NCBI RefSeq assembly: GCF_014931605.1
Contig: NZ_CP053382.1
Location: 1,302,001-1,366,000 of the forward strand
DNA length: 64,000 bases
Direction: 5' to 3'
DNA from: Halomonas sp. MCCC 1A13316
Lineage (GTDB): Bacteria > Pseudomonadota > Gammaproteobacteria > Pseudomonadales > Halomonadaceae
Positions 48,198-56,841 of this stretch are shown here, one piece after another; positions within the stretch are counted from its first letter, which is position 1, and each line of letters starts with the position of its first letter. Both the position numbers and the translations under genes were made by a program. The notes under the pieces are model-generated. The model worked only from the letters and a program-made list of their open reading frames with translations, had not been told where the DNA came from and searched no databases.

Positions 48198-48578
48198 TCA
48201 AGTGAGCTCACTGACAATGATCCAGCCTTCATCGTCGATGCTCACCGGCACCCGGTCGAGCTCACAGCCGATGCCGAGTCCGCCGAGGCCTTCTCCAGTG
48301 CGCGTCGAGAAGGACGCATCATGGTTGCTGCAGCGAAGCTGCTCGCCGTCGCGACTGAGAACCCGCGAACCGCGCTGGTCGAGGGGAAGAAATTGATGAG
48401 GGCAGGCGTTGACGTAGCCGAACAGCGCGTCGTCGAGTCGAATCAACAGCAGTGGGAACGTGCCTTTCTCACTCTTCAGGGTCAGGCTGTGGGCTTCACC
48501 GGGAGTAAGTTCCTCCTGCTTGACGAGGCGCGTTCCAGGCGCGGGTGCGCTACGATATTGCTGCCATGCCTGAGCCAT
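48198..48578 (-). CDS. Rieske-type [2Fe-2S] protein
   Basis: 126 residues from ATG 48578 (family-like start MAQAWQQYRSAP) with the Rieske ligand pair CPHQFLPLD (Cys, His) and CSNHDASFS (Cys, His), 18 residues apart in the usual order. GYVNACPH and GEGLGGLGIG support a small ferredoxin-type electron carrier. No oxygenase partner lies beside it. The longer frame to 48719 overlaps the divergent MOSC gene and is not supported. Confidence 0.85.
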   Translation of the reverse strand: MAQAWQQYRSAPAPGTRLVKQEELTPGEAHSLTLKSEKGTFPLLLIRLDDALFGYVNACPHQFLPLDQRGSRVLSRDGEQLRCSNHDASFSTRTGEGLGGLGIGCELDRVPVSIDDEGWIIVSELT

Positions 48579-48699
48579 GACGAAAAGTTCTCTTTCTATA
48601 TGCGGGCCGTCATTGTCGCCAATGACGGCCCGCCTGTCAGCATGGGCTTGGGCTTGTAGAACCAGCTTGAACAATGGGTGAAATTCAGAGGAACAGAGC

Positions 48700-49536
48700 G
48701 TGAGAATCAAGGAACTCAATCTCTACCCGGTCAAGTCGCTGCGCGGCATTCCGCTCGATAGGGCGACCTTGGGCGTGCGCGGCTTGGCCTACGACCGCAA
48801 CTGGATGGTGGTCGACCAAGTGGGGCGTTTCGTCACCCAGCGGCAAATGCCGGGCATGGCGCGGGTGACGGTCCGGCTCGAGGAAGACGGATTGGTGCTG
48901 GAACATCCCGAAGCGCAGCCGCTGGCCATCGAACTGGCACGCCGCGACCAGCCCCGGCTGACCGCTTACGTCTGGGACGATGCCTGCCAGGCGCTGGACG
49001 AAGGGGAGGAGGCAAGCCGATGGCTTACCGGCGTACTTGGCGACCTGCGCGGCAGCACGCTGCGCCTGGTACGCTTCGACGACGATCACCGGCGCCCCGT
49101 GGAGCACCGCTATCTCCAAGGCGAAGAGGCCCATACCGCCTTCGCCGATGGCTATCCCTTCCTGATCGCATCGGGAGCCTCACTCGACGCCCTCAACCAT
49201 GAACTGCAACAAAAGGGCCTCGTGCCACTGCCCATGAACCGGTTCAGGCCCAATATCGTAGTCGAAGGAGCATCCGCCTTCGCCGAAGATGGCTGGAGTG
49301 AGGTGATGGCGCAGCAAGGCCATTACCGCTTCGGCCTGCGCAAGCCGTGCCAGCGTTGCAAGATCACAACCATCAATCAGGCCAGCGGTACCATCGAAGT
49401 CCCCGGCGAGCCGCTGCAGACCTTGATTCAGATGAAAACTCAGCCATTGCGGCCGGGGGCGTATTTCGGCCAGAACGCCACGCTGCTGGCCGGCGAGGGA
49501 GAAACCATAGCCGTGGGAGATGTGCTCGAGGCATAG
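48700..49536 (+). CDS. MOSC-domain protein (YcbX-like)
   Basis: The 278-residue protein has an N-terminal beta-barrel domain (MRIKELNLYPVKSLRG...DRNWMVVDQVGRFVTQR) and a C-terminal MOSC domain. It includes NRFRPNIVVEG and the conserved cysteine motif KPCQRCKIT, the sulfur/molybdenum-cofactor site. Such proteins reduce N-hydroxylated compounds with molybdenum cofactor or carry sulfur. GTG start with AGAGGAA upstream. The role is inferred from the family. Confidence 0.9.
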   Translation: MRIKELNLYPVKSLRGIPLDRATLGVRGLAYDRNWMVVDQVGRFVTQRQMPGMARVTVRLEEDGLVLEHPEAQPLAIELARRDQPRLTAYVWDDACQALDEGEEASRWLTGVLGDLRGSTLRLVRFDDDHRRPVEHRYLQGEEAHTAFADGYPFLIASGASLDALNHELQQKGLVPLPMNRFRPNIVVEGASAFAEDGWSEVMAQQGHYRFGLRKPCQRCKITTINQASGTIEVPGEPLQTLIQMKTQPLRPGAYFGQNATLLAGEGETIAVGDVLEA

Positions 49537-49650
49537 GCGGTCTGACGTATCCAGATGGTGACTTATTGTTTGATTTTCTTCTCCTCCGCTTTTATAGCTT
49601 TCTTTCTAGACTAACGTAATAACCAGATTAACGTTGGTTCAGGAGGAAGC

Positions 49651-50550
49651 ATGCAGCTTTTTCGCGAATCCGGAGGAGCGCCAAGCGTGGCGGGCTTCTT
49701 CGACCCGAGTACCTTCAGCGTGCAATATGTGGTGAGCGATCCGGCAACGCGCCGCTGCGCGATTGTCGATCCCGTGTTGGACTTCGAGGAAAAATCGGGA
49801 GCGACCGCCACTAGAAATGCCGATGCGCTGTTGCGCTACGTGGAGGAGCAAGGGCTCGAGGTGGAATGGATCCTCGACACCCATCCTCACGCCGACCACT
49901 TCTCCGCCGCTCAGTACCTGAAAGCCAGAACCGGTGCGCCCACGGCCATCGGCACCTACGTCAAGAAGGTTCAGGAGTTGTGGAGCGAGCTCTATCACTG
50001 GCCCGACTTCCCCGCCGACGGGCGGCAATGGGACCGTCTTTTTGCTGAGGGAGATACTTTCCGTATCGGTGAACTGGCGGGGCGCGTGCTGTTTTCCCCC
50101 GGTCACACGATGGCTTCGATCACCTACGTGATAGGAGACGCGGCTTTCGTACACGACACGCTCTTCCAGCCTGATTCGGGCACGGCCAGGGCCGACTTCC
50201 CAGGTGGAAACGCCCGTAAACTCTGGCAATCGATTCAGCAGATACTCGCCTTGCCGGACGATACGCGCCTGTTCACCGGCCACGACTACATGCCGGAAGG
50301 GCGTGAGCCGGAGTGGGAAAGTACGGTGCGTGAACAGAAGGCATCCAATACCCACGTGGCCGAAGGGCAAACCGAGGAGGCGTTCGTCTCGCTACGCAAC
50401 GAGCGAGATGCCCAACTGCCCATGCCGAAGCTGATACTGCAATCGTTGCAGATCAACATCATGGGCGGCCGCCTGCCCGAGCCTGAAGCCAACGGTCGCC
50501 GCTATCTCAAGATACCGCTCGATGCCCTCCCAGGGGCCGCCTGGGAGTAG
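49651..50550 (+). CDS. MBL-fold metallo-hydrolase (ETHE1/Blh-like, possible persulfide dioxygenase)
   Basis: The 299-residue protein has metal ligands THPHADH and FSPGHTMASITYVIG, with further His and Asp ligands at DTLF and FTGHDYMP. The set resembles ETHE1-like/Blh hydrolases that oxidise glutathione persulfide. AGGAGGAAGC precedes ATG 49651 at a perfect distance. It is followed at 32 bp by a DUF442 gene; in the bacterial Blh protein these two domains are fused in one chain. TAACGT occurs twice upstream (49612, 49629) as a possible operator. Confidence 0.88.
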   Translation: MQLFRESGGAPSVAGFFDPSTFSVQYVVSDPATRRCAIVDPVLDFEEKSGATATRNADALLRYVEEQGLEVEWILDTHPHADHFSAAQYLKARTGAPTAIGTYVKKVQELWSELYHWPDFPADGRQWDRLFAEGDTFRIGELAGRVLFSPGHTMASITYVIGDAAFVHDTLFQPDSGTARADFPGGNARKLWQSIQQILALPDDTRLFTGHDYMPEGREPEWESTVREQKASNTHVAEGQTEEAFVSLRNERDAQLPMPKLILQSLQINIMGGRLPEPEANGRRYLKIPLDALPGAAWE

Positions 50551-50581
50551 TCGTACGCTACACTGGCAAAGGAGGCCTTTT

Positions 50582-51004
50582 ATGGACGTAAAGCCACTGG
50601 ATGAGCGACTCAGCGTGATGGCTCAGCCAACCGAGGAGGATCTTGAGAGGCTTGCCGAGCGGGGCTACAGAACCGTCATCTCCAATCGTCCACGGGGCGA
50701 AGATGAGACCCAGCCGGATCCGGAGCGTCTCAGGGCCAAGGCGGAAGCGCTTGGAATGCGTTGGAAGGAGATACCGGTCAAACCTCGCGAATATTCGCAG
50801 CAGGATATCGATTCCTTTGCCCGTGCCCTTGACGATGCTCCGTCCCCAGTAGTGGGTTTCTGTCGCACCGGTATGCGAGTGGCCCATCTGTGGGCTCTGT
50901 CCAAGGCGCCGCATTATTCGCTTTCCGAGTTGCATGCATTGGCCGAAGCGGCAGGTTACGACCTTGGGCCCTTGCGCGAAGACCTGGCGAGACAGCAAGC
51001 ATAA
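50582..51004 (+). CDS. DUF442 (TIGR01244) sulfur transferase-like protein
   Basis: The 140-residue protein has a dual-specificity-phosphatase/rhodanese-like loop GFCRTGMRVAHLW carrying the reactive Cys. ISNRPRGEDETQP and MRWKEIPVKP are characteristic of DUF442. It is the second gene of a sulfur-type operon with the MBL hydrolase and DUF2892 gene. Role inferred from the pairing. RBS AAAGGAGG precedes ATG 50582. Confidence 0.9.
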   Translation: MDVKPLDERLSVMAQPTEEDLERLAERGYRTVISNRPRGEDETQPDPERLRAKAEALGMRWKEIPVKPREYSQQDIDSFARALDDAPSPVVGFCRTGMRVAHLWALSKAPHYSLSELHALAEAAGYDLGPLREDLARQQA

Positions 51005-51053
51005 CGGCAAAGGTCGAGAAGGAGTCGACGCAAACGGAAAGGGAGGAAAGAAC

Positions 51054-51512
51054 ATGTTGCCAACTACTACCTCGCGCGTTGAACAGAATACCGCAGCAGA
51101 AGCGAATGAGCGCATTCGGCTCCGCACGGAAAACAGCATCTACTATTTTGCGGAGAATCCTCATCAGATTGAAAGCCGGCTACGTGAGCTTGATGCCGAA
51201 TGGGACATTGAGCGCACGTTGGAGGCGAACGCGGCAACGCTGGGTCTTGCCGGGGTTGCCTTGGGCGCTTTTGTTGACAAGCGCTGGTTGCTGTTTCCGG
51301 CGGCCATCTCGGGTTTCCTGCTCCAGCATGCTTTGCAGGGTTGGTGTCCGCCCATCGTATTGTTTCGCAAGCAGGGTGTGCGCACCTCGTCCGAGATCGA
51401 CCGGGAGCGCTATGCGCTCAAGGCGCTGCGCGGCGACTTTGCGCTAGTGGATGAAACAGAAGGGCTCAGCCATGATGAAAAGGTACGCCGCGTCCTGGCG
51501 ACCCTCCACTGA
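51054..51512 (+). CDS. DUF2892-like membrane protein
   Basis: The 152-residue protein has an N-terminal soluble stretch, then two hydrophobic segments (NAATLGLAGVALGAF and LFPAAISGFLLQHALQGWCP) ending in the CP motif of DUF2892/YgaP membrane domains. A charged cytoplasmic tail follows. In YgaP this domain carries a rhodanese; here the partner is the DUF442 gene just upstream. ATG 51054 is preceded by GGGAGG and excludes a long overlap with the DUF442 gene. Confidence 0.85.
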   Translation: MLPTTTSRVEQNTAAEANERIRLRTENSIYYFAENPHQIESRLRELDAEWDIERTLEANAATLGLAGVALGAFVDKRWLLFPAAISGFLLQHALQGWCPPIVLFRKQGVRTSSEIDRERYALKALRGDFALVDETEGLSHDEKVRRVLATLH

Positions 51513-51900
51513 GTGAGAGTCCAGCCTTGCGGGAGCTTGGTACCAGTGACACGGGTAGGAAGAGCCAAAAAAAAAGCCCGCTGATAAGCGGGCGTTAAGC
51601 AAGGGACTCACGACTGCTGTGCAAGAACCGGCGTGAGTAGATTCAAGATAGCGCTGTTCCCGCATTGAGAATGTCATCCATTCTCCCTCTATCTTGTAGG
51701 AAATTGGCTACAACGTACGTAAGCCGAAGCGTCGTAGCTGCTCTGCGCCCGCCAAAAATCTTTAAGGACTGGTGCACAAGCAGTGTCTTGAAATGCTGCA
51801 GCGTTAGACGAACCGTACCGAGGCCAGATTTTTACGGCTTTTTTAGGCTGGGCTGTGCTTTCATGCCTGCACGATGGGTAGCGGGGCAAGGGCACTTCCT
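51513..51900. other. 388-bp intergenic region with a minus-strand terminator
   Basis: The gap lies between the DUF2892 gene and trkH, both on the plus strand. A terminator that faces the minus strand lies at 51567-51593, although no minus-strand gene is recognised. AT-rich stretches around 51640-51830 could hold the trkH promoter. No open frame here looks like a real gene and no known RNA family is recognised. Confidence 0.6.
51567..51593 (-). terminator. Rho-independent terminator for an unknown minus-strand transcript
   Basis: Stem GCCCGCT / AGCGGGC (7 bp, GATA loop) flanked on its left by nine As; read on the minus strand this is a perfect stem plus T9. On the plus strand the stem is followed by GTTAAG, so it is not a plus-strand terminator. 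Confidence 0.7.
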
Positions 51901-53403
51901 ATGCGTATTGCCAGACCAGGTCCGAATGAGCTTGGCTTGCGTCTCAGATATCATTGGCGCAACTGGACGCCGGTTCTCAAGGTCGTTTCGGTCATGTGGA
52001 CGGTACTCGCCGTCTTCATGGCGATACCCTGGGTCGTTCTCGTCGTCGAGCGGGATCCCGATGCCCGTGCCTTCGGTTTGTCGATACTGCTGGTGATGGC
52101 CGCGGTCGGCCTGGTGTGGCTGTCCACGTTGCGAACACGAATCGAACTCAAGCCCTGGCAAATGTTCGTGCTGACTACCCTGAGTTGGGTCAGCGTCAGT
52201 GGTTTTGCCAGCCTGCCCCTGGTGCTGGGTGCACCGCATTTGACCTTCACCAACGCTGTGTTCGAATCGGTTTCTGCCATTACCACGACCGGCTCCACCG
52301 TGCTTGTCGGCATCGAAACGCTTTCCGACGGGCTCAAGCTGTGGCGGGGCATCATGCAGTGGCTTGGGGGCATCGGCATCATCGTCATGGGTATCGCCAT
52401 CCTGCCTTTCCTCAAAGTGGGGGGCATGCGCCTGTTCCATACAGAATCGTCCGATTGGTCGGATAAGGTCATGCCACGTACGGGAGGTATCGCCAAAGCG
52501 ACCCTGGGCATTTACTGTGGCTTCACGATGGTTGCCATGCTGGCCTACTGGCTGGGTGGCATGACGCCACTGGATGCCGTCGTGCATGGCATGACCTCGC
52601 TTGCCACCGGGGGGTTCGCCAACTCCGACGCCTCATTTGGCGCCTATGCCGATCAGCCGCACCTGCTGTGGTTGGGTTCGCTGTTCATGCTGCTGGGGGC
52701 GTTGCCTTTCGTGCTCTACATCCGTGTGCTGCGCGGCGCACGAATGGCGCTTTGGCGCGATCAGCAGGTGCAGGGTCTGTTGTTGCTGCTGACGGTGGTC
52801 GTCATCGGGCTCACGATTTGGCGAATCTGGCTGGGCACGCCGCCGTTCGAGGCGCTGACACAAGTCGCCTTCAACGTTATCTCGGTGGTGACCACCACCG
52901 GCTATGCCTCCGATGACTACAGTACTTGGGGGCCGCTGGCCTACGTGGCGTTCTTCTACCTGACTTTCGTCGGCGGTTGTAGTGGTTCCACCAGTGGCGG
53001 CATGAAGATATTTCGCTTCCAGGTGGCTACCATTCTGCTACGCAATCAGCTGCGTTTCCTGGTGCATTCCCATGGCGTGTTCGCCTCGCGTTACAACGGC
53101 CAGCCGCTCACCGACGACATCACGCGTGGCGTGGTGGCGTTCTCGTTCTTCTTCTTCATCACCGTTGCGGGGCTGGCGCTGGGGCTGGCATTGATGGGGT
53201 TGGATTTCACCACGGCGCTCTCGGGTGCCGCTACGGCGGTGGCCAACGTCGGGCCGGGGTTGGGCGAGATCATCGGGCCTGCCGGCAATTTCATCACCCT
53301 GCCGGATGCCGCCAAATGGCTGCTGTGTGCCGGGATGCTGCTCGGAAGGCTAGAGATTCTCACGGTGTTGGTTCTGCTGACGCCGATGTTCTGGCGTAAA
53401 TAG
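51901..53403 (+). CDS. trkH: TrkH-family potassium uptake channel
   Basis: The 500-residue inner-membrane K+ translocator has four channel-like repeats. Filter loops are ITTTGSTVL (~128-136), TSLATGGFANS, VVTTTGYASDD and ANVGPGLGEI, each with the selectivity glycine. ATG 51901 is preferred to 51874 for fit to the family. Halophiles rely on several Trk systems in osmoadaptation. The two-component genes that follow directly are unusual partners and may control it. Confidence 0.95.
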   Translation: MRIARPGPNELGLRLRYHWRNWTPVLKVVSVMWTVLAVFMAIPWVVLVVERDPDARAFGLSILLVMAAVGLVWLSTLRTRIELKPWQMFVLTTLSWVSVSGFASLPLVLGAPHLTFTNAVFESVSAITTTGSTVLVGIETLSDGLKLWRGIMQWLGGIGIIVMGIAILPFLKVGGMRLFHTESSDWSDKVMPRTGGIAKATLGIYCGFTMVAMLAYWLGGMTPLDAVVHGMTSLATGGFANSDASFGAYADQPHLLWLGSLFMLLGALPFVLYIRVLRGARMALWRDQQVQGLLLLLTVVVIGLTIWRIWLGTPPFEALTQVAFNVISVVTTTGYASDDYSTWGPLAYVAFFYLTFVGGCSGSTSGGMKIFRFQVATILLRNQLRFLVHSHGVFASRYNGQPLTDDITRGVVAFSFFFFITVAGLALGLALMGLDFTTALSGAATAVANVGPGLGEIIGPAGNFITLPDAAKWLLCAGMLLGRLEILTVLVLLTPMFWRK

Positions 53404-53417
53404 GCAGGGGCGTATCG

Positions 53418-55406
53418 ATGTATCAACCAATGCCGCAGGATGAGACCCGGCTTGACTCGGTAGGCTTGCGAAGTCCGCAGCTGATGGTCGCCCTGGGCGG
53501 GCGTGGCGAGGAGGATACCGCTCTGGTGAGGGCAGCGCACCGACACGCGCAGCGCGAGGGAGTGCGTTGGCGAGCCGTGCACGTTGATAACGGCCGGGCA
53601 GGGCCCAGGCAGCGGCTGGCGCTGGATCAGGTCCTTGCCCTGGTGAATCGGCTGGGTGGAGAGGTACGTATCCTGCAAGGGGCGGGGCGTGCTCGGGAAT
53701 TGCACGAATATGCCGTGGAGCAGGGCGTTGCATCGCTGATGGTGGGGCGTACGCGCCCTTCGGGCTGGCGCTTCTGGCGTCGGCCGCTGGCAGAAAGGCT
53801 GCTGCGCTATGGTGGTGCCTATGATCTGGTGGTGGTTGCCGAGGCCCGTCAGCGGCGCCGATTCCGCCCTGTTCGTCGGCGCCAACCGCTGGGCTGGCGT
53901 GAAGGCGGGGTCGTGGCGGGCAGTTTTATCGTGGCTTTGGTCGTGGCCTGGGCGTTCGAGTTCTGGCTGGAACTGGCCAACCTGTCGTTGATCTTCCTCG
54001 CGGCAGTGTTGGCCAGCGCCACCCTGGCGGGCACCCGCGCCGCCATGGTTTCCGCTGCACTGGGATTCCTGGCCTTCAACTTCTTGTTCACACAACCGCG
54101 TTTCTCATTGGCGATGGTCGAGCGCGAGCAACTGCTGACCGTCATCTTCTTTCTGCTGGTGGCGGTGGTAGTGGGCCAGCTCGCGGGCAGCGGTCGACAC
54201 CGCCTGATGGCGCTGCGCAGCAGTCGCGAGCAAAGCCACCGGCTGCTCACCTTCTCCCGTGCCCTCTCGGTTGCCACCGACCGGGGGCAGGTACGTGACG
54301 TCGGCGTCACCACTCTGGAGCGCTGGCTGGGTGTACCGGTGGTATTCCTCGATGATGATGCAGCGGAAGGCGGCCTGGCGGTGCGCGTTGCCGTACCGGC
54401 GAACGCCCGGCTTGGCGCGGCTGAAGAGGCCGCCGCGGCATGGAGCTGGCAGCAGCGCAAGCCGAGCGGTATCGGCACGGCAACGCAGTCCTCGCTGCGC
54501 TGGCGTTTCATTCCCTTAGTGGAACAGGAGCGCATTCTGGGTATCGTCGGGCTGGAGCTTGCCGTGCGTGAGCGTCCGCTTGGCCCCGATCGGGAAACCT
54601 TGATCACCACCCTGACGCGTCAGCTCGGTATGGCATTGGAGCGTACGCGGTTGGTCGCCGAACTTGGCGCTTCACGCCTCTCTGAGGAGAACGAGCGACT
54701 GCGCTCGGCGCTGCTGTCGTCGGTATCGCACGACCTGCGTACACCGCTCGCCTCGATCATCGGTTCGGCCAGCTCGCTGAGAGATCTCGAGCCACAGCTC
54801 AGCCGTGCCGATCGACGCGAGCTGCTCGATGGCATCCTATCCGAGAGCGAGCGTCTCAACCGCTATATTCAGAACCTGCTCGACATGACCCGGCTGGGCC
54901 ATGGCAGCCTCAAGCTCGAGCGCGACTGGGTCTCGTTCGACGATCTGGTAACTGCAGCGCTGCAACGCCTGGGCGCTTCGCTGGAAACGGTGCGGGTCGA
55001 ACGCGAGGGGGCCGGAGGGTTACCGCTACTCTACGTTCATCCGGCACTGATCGAACAAGCTCTGGTCAACGTCATCGATAATGCCGTGCGTTTTTCTCCG
55101 GCAGACGGCCGGGTGAGGATTCATGCCCGGCTCGATGAAGCCCGTGAATGGCTGGAGATCCGCATCACCGACGAAGGGCCAGGTATTCCTCCGGAGCAGC
55201 GCAAGGAAGTATTCGACATGTTCTTCACCGGTGGCGAGGGTGACCGTGGGCGCCACGGCAGCGGCCTGGGACTGGCCATCTGCCGCGGCATGCTGGGTGC
55301 CCACGGCGGCAGCATTAAGGCCTTGCCCGGTCCCGATGGGCAGGGCACGACAATCGTCATGTATCTACCGGTGGCGCAGGAGGAGCACACGCACGATGAC
55401 GACTGA
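53418..55406 (+). CDS. KdpD-like sensor histidine kinase lacking the N-terminal KdpD domain
   Basis: The 662-residue protein has a Usp-like domain (~20-145, VALGGRGEEDTALVRAA, MVGRTRPSGWRFWRRPL), then the KdpD/DUF4118 four-helix membrane unit (~165-260, ALGFLAFNFLFTQPRFSL) and a GAF-like domain. The kinase follows: His438 in SSVSHDLRTPLAS, then NVIDNAVRFSPADG, DEGPGIPP and GSGLGLAI. The N-terminal ATP-binding KdpD sensor domain of true KdpD (900 aa) is absent. It follows trkH by 14 bp and overlaps the response regulator by 11 bp. No kdpFABC is present. Confidence 0.92.
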   Translation: MYQPMPQDETRLDSVGLRSPQLMVALGGRGEEDTALVRAAHRHAQREGVRWRAVHVDNGRAGPRQRLALDQVLALVNRLGGEVRILQGAGRARELHEYAVEQGVASLMVGRTRPSGWRFWRRPLAERLLRYGGAYDLVVVAEARQRRRFRPVRRRQPLGWREGGVVAGSFIVALVVAWAFEFWLELANLSLIFLAAVLASATLAGTRAAMVSAALGFLAFNFLFTQPRFSLAMVEREQLLTVIFFLLVAVVVGQLAGSGRHRLMALRSSREQSHRLLTFSRALSVATDRGQVRDVGVTTLERWLGVPVVFLDDDAAEGGLAVRVAVPANARLGAAEEAAAAWSWQQRKPSGIGTATQSSLRWRFIPLVEQERILGIVGLELAVRERPLGPDRETLITTLTRQLGMALERTRLVAELGASRLSEENERLRSALLSSVSHDLRTPLASIIGSASSLRDLEPQLSRADRRELLDGILSESERLNRYIQNLLDMTRLGHGSLKLERDWVSFDDLVTAALQRLGASLETVRVEREGAGGLPLLYVHPALIEQALVNVIDNAVRFSPADGRVRIHARLDEAREWLEIRITDEGPGIPPEQRKEVFDMFFTGGEGDRGRHGSGLGLAICRGMLGAHGGSIKALPGPDGQGTTIVMYLPVAQEEHTHDDD

Positions 55407-56109
55407 ACATCGCCATATACTCGTCATCGACGATGAGCCGCAGATTCGACGCTTCCTGCGTATCAGCCTGGTGTCGCAGGATTTCACCGTAAGCGAGGCG
55501 GCAACGGGCAAGGAGGGGCTGGCGCTTGTCGCCAGCCAGGTTCCGGACCTGGTACTGCTGGACCTGGGCCTGCCGGACATGGAGGGGCAGCGCGTGCTCG
55601 ACGAGCTACGCCGGATCAGCCAGATGCCGGTGATCGTGGTATCGGTTCGCGAGCAGGAAGTAGAGAAGGTGCGCGCACTGGATTCGGGTGCCAACGACTA
55701 CGTCACCAAGCCGTTCGGCATTCAGGAACTGCTGGCGCGGATACGCGCCCTGCTGCGACAGCAGGATTCGGTGGGAGTCGGTTCGAGTACGCTACGTCTG
55801 CGGCGTGCAGAGCTCGAGATCGATCTCGCAGCACGCAGCGTGACGCTGGCAACCAGGGCCGTACACCTTACGCCCAAGGAGTACGCCGTACTCGACCAAC
55901 TGGCACGACATGCCGGCCGGGTAGTGACCCAGACCCAACTGCTGCGCCATGTATGGGGCCCGTCACATACCCACGACACTCACTACCTGCGTATCGTCAT
56001 CAGCAAACTGCGTCATAAACTGGGTGACGATCCACACTCGCCCCAATTGCTGCAGACCGAGGCCGGCATTGGCTACCGCCTGCTGGTCGATCCCGTCGGC
56101 CAATACTGA
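55396..56109 (+). CDS. KdpE-like OmpR-family response regulator
   Basis: The 237-residue protein has a receiver domain with Asp12-Asp13, phospho-acceptor Asp56 (VLLDLGLPD) and Lys in YVTKPFG. A winged-helix output domain (LTPKEYAVLDQLARHAGRVVTQ, HDTHYLRIVISKLRHKLGD, GIGYRLL) follows. It resembles KdpE in the receiver-linker region. It overlaps the kinase gene, and both are tied to trkH, so the regulon probably concerns K+. Confidence 0.93.
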   Translation: MTTEHRHILVIDDEPQIRRFLRISLVSQDFTVSEAATGKEGLALVASQVPDLVLLDLGLPDMEGQRVLDELRRISQMPVIVVSVREQEVEKVRALDSGANDYVTKPFGIQELLARIRALLRQQDSVGVGSSTLRLRRAELEIDLAARSVTLATRAVHLTPKEYAVLDQLARHAGRVVTQTQLLRHVWGPSHTHDTHYLRIVISKLRHKLGDDPHSPQLLQTEAGIGYRLLVDPVGQY

Positions 56110-56136
56110 GCCGTGAGGAGGTGGGGCGGGAACGTT

Positions 56137-56166
56137 GCCGTGCGCCGACCGAGGCCGGCGCACGGC
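56137..56166. terminator. Hairpin between convergent kdpE-like and DUF411 genes
   Basis: Perfect 11-bp stem GCCGTGCGCCG / CGGCGCACGGC with an 8-base loop. There is little T on either side. Its place between two stops suggests transcription stop for both strands. Confidence 0.6.
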
Positions 56167-56172
56167 AGAACC

Positions 56173-56616
56173 TCACAGCGTCATGAACGGCGATGCTTCC
56201 TGGTCGGTGAACTGGTATACGTTCCAGTCATCCCGCTTCGGTCCCGGCATGCCGGGCGTCCCGATGGGCATGCCGGCAAGACCGATGCCATCGATCTTGG
56301 GCTGCTCCTGAAACAGCCTCTCCACGGCCTCGAAGGGCACATGCCCTTCGATGACATAGTTGCCCATCAGGATGGTGTGACACGAACCCAAGCCGTAGGG
56401 CAGGTCGGCCTCCTGCTTGATCTTGCCCATGTCTTCATCGTCGACGATGGTGACCGAGACCCCACGCTCCTCGAGCTGGCGCGCGTACTCGTCGCAGCAG
56501 CCGCACTGCGGGTTCTTGTACAGAGTGGCTTCCTCGGGCAGGGCGGCATGAACGGCAGAGGTGGCGCCCATCAGCAGGCTGGCGGAAAGCAGCAGTGAAG
56601 TTACGCGACGGTTCAT
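56173..56616 (-). CDS. DUF411 periplasmic metal-binding protein (CopG-like)
   Basis: The 147-residue exported protein has a signal peptide (MNRRVTSLLLSASLLMGATSAVHA) and the DUF411 core: YKNPQCGCCDEYARQLEERG with Cys38, Cys40 and Cys41, LGSCHTILMGNYVIEGHVP with Cys79-His80, and GIGLAGMPIGTPGM with methionines. Members accompany copper/silver resistance genes. ATG 56616 overlaps the stop of the 52-residue gene upstream (ATGA), which implies translational coupling. Confidence 0.9.
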   Translation of the reverse strand: MNRRVTSLLLSASLLMGATSAVHAALPEEATLYKNPQCGCCDEYARQLEERGVSVTIVDDEDMGKIKQEADLPYGLGSCHTILMGNYVIEGHVPFEAVERLFQEQPKIDGIGLAGMPIGTPGMPGPKRDDWNVYQFTDQEASPFMTL

Positions 56617-56771
56617 GAGTTGGCTCCATTGCGAAAGACGGTGTGGTTTGAGGCGAACAGGTACTTGAGCAGGGCGGCGACGCCTAGCCCCAGCAATGAC
56701 AGGACGGCCAGCGGCATTAGCCAGCCTAGCCAGCCCATGCTGCCCATCAGGGCGAAACAGTTGGTCATCAT
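56613..56771 (-). CDS. 52-residue single-helix membrane protein
   Basis: The small protein (MMTNCFALMGSMGWLGWLMP at the start, ...ALLKYLFASNHTVFRNGANS at the end) has one hydrophobic helix (~12-36). AAGGAG lies 7 bases before the ATG, and the stop overlaps the DUF411 start. These points support a real gene despite its size. Many copper-cluster loci carry such short membrane proteins. Function unknown. Confidence 0.7.
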   Translation of the reverse strand: MMTNCFALMGSMGWLGWLMPLAVLSLLGLGVAALLKYLFASNHTVFRNGANS

Positions 56772-56841
56772 GACGAGACTCCTTGAGAACGTTGGGGACG
56801 TCAGGCGCAGGCAAAGTCCTGGAGGATGCCCGCATTCGCTC

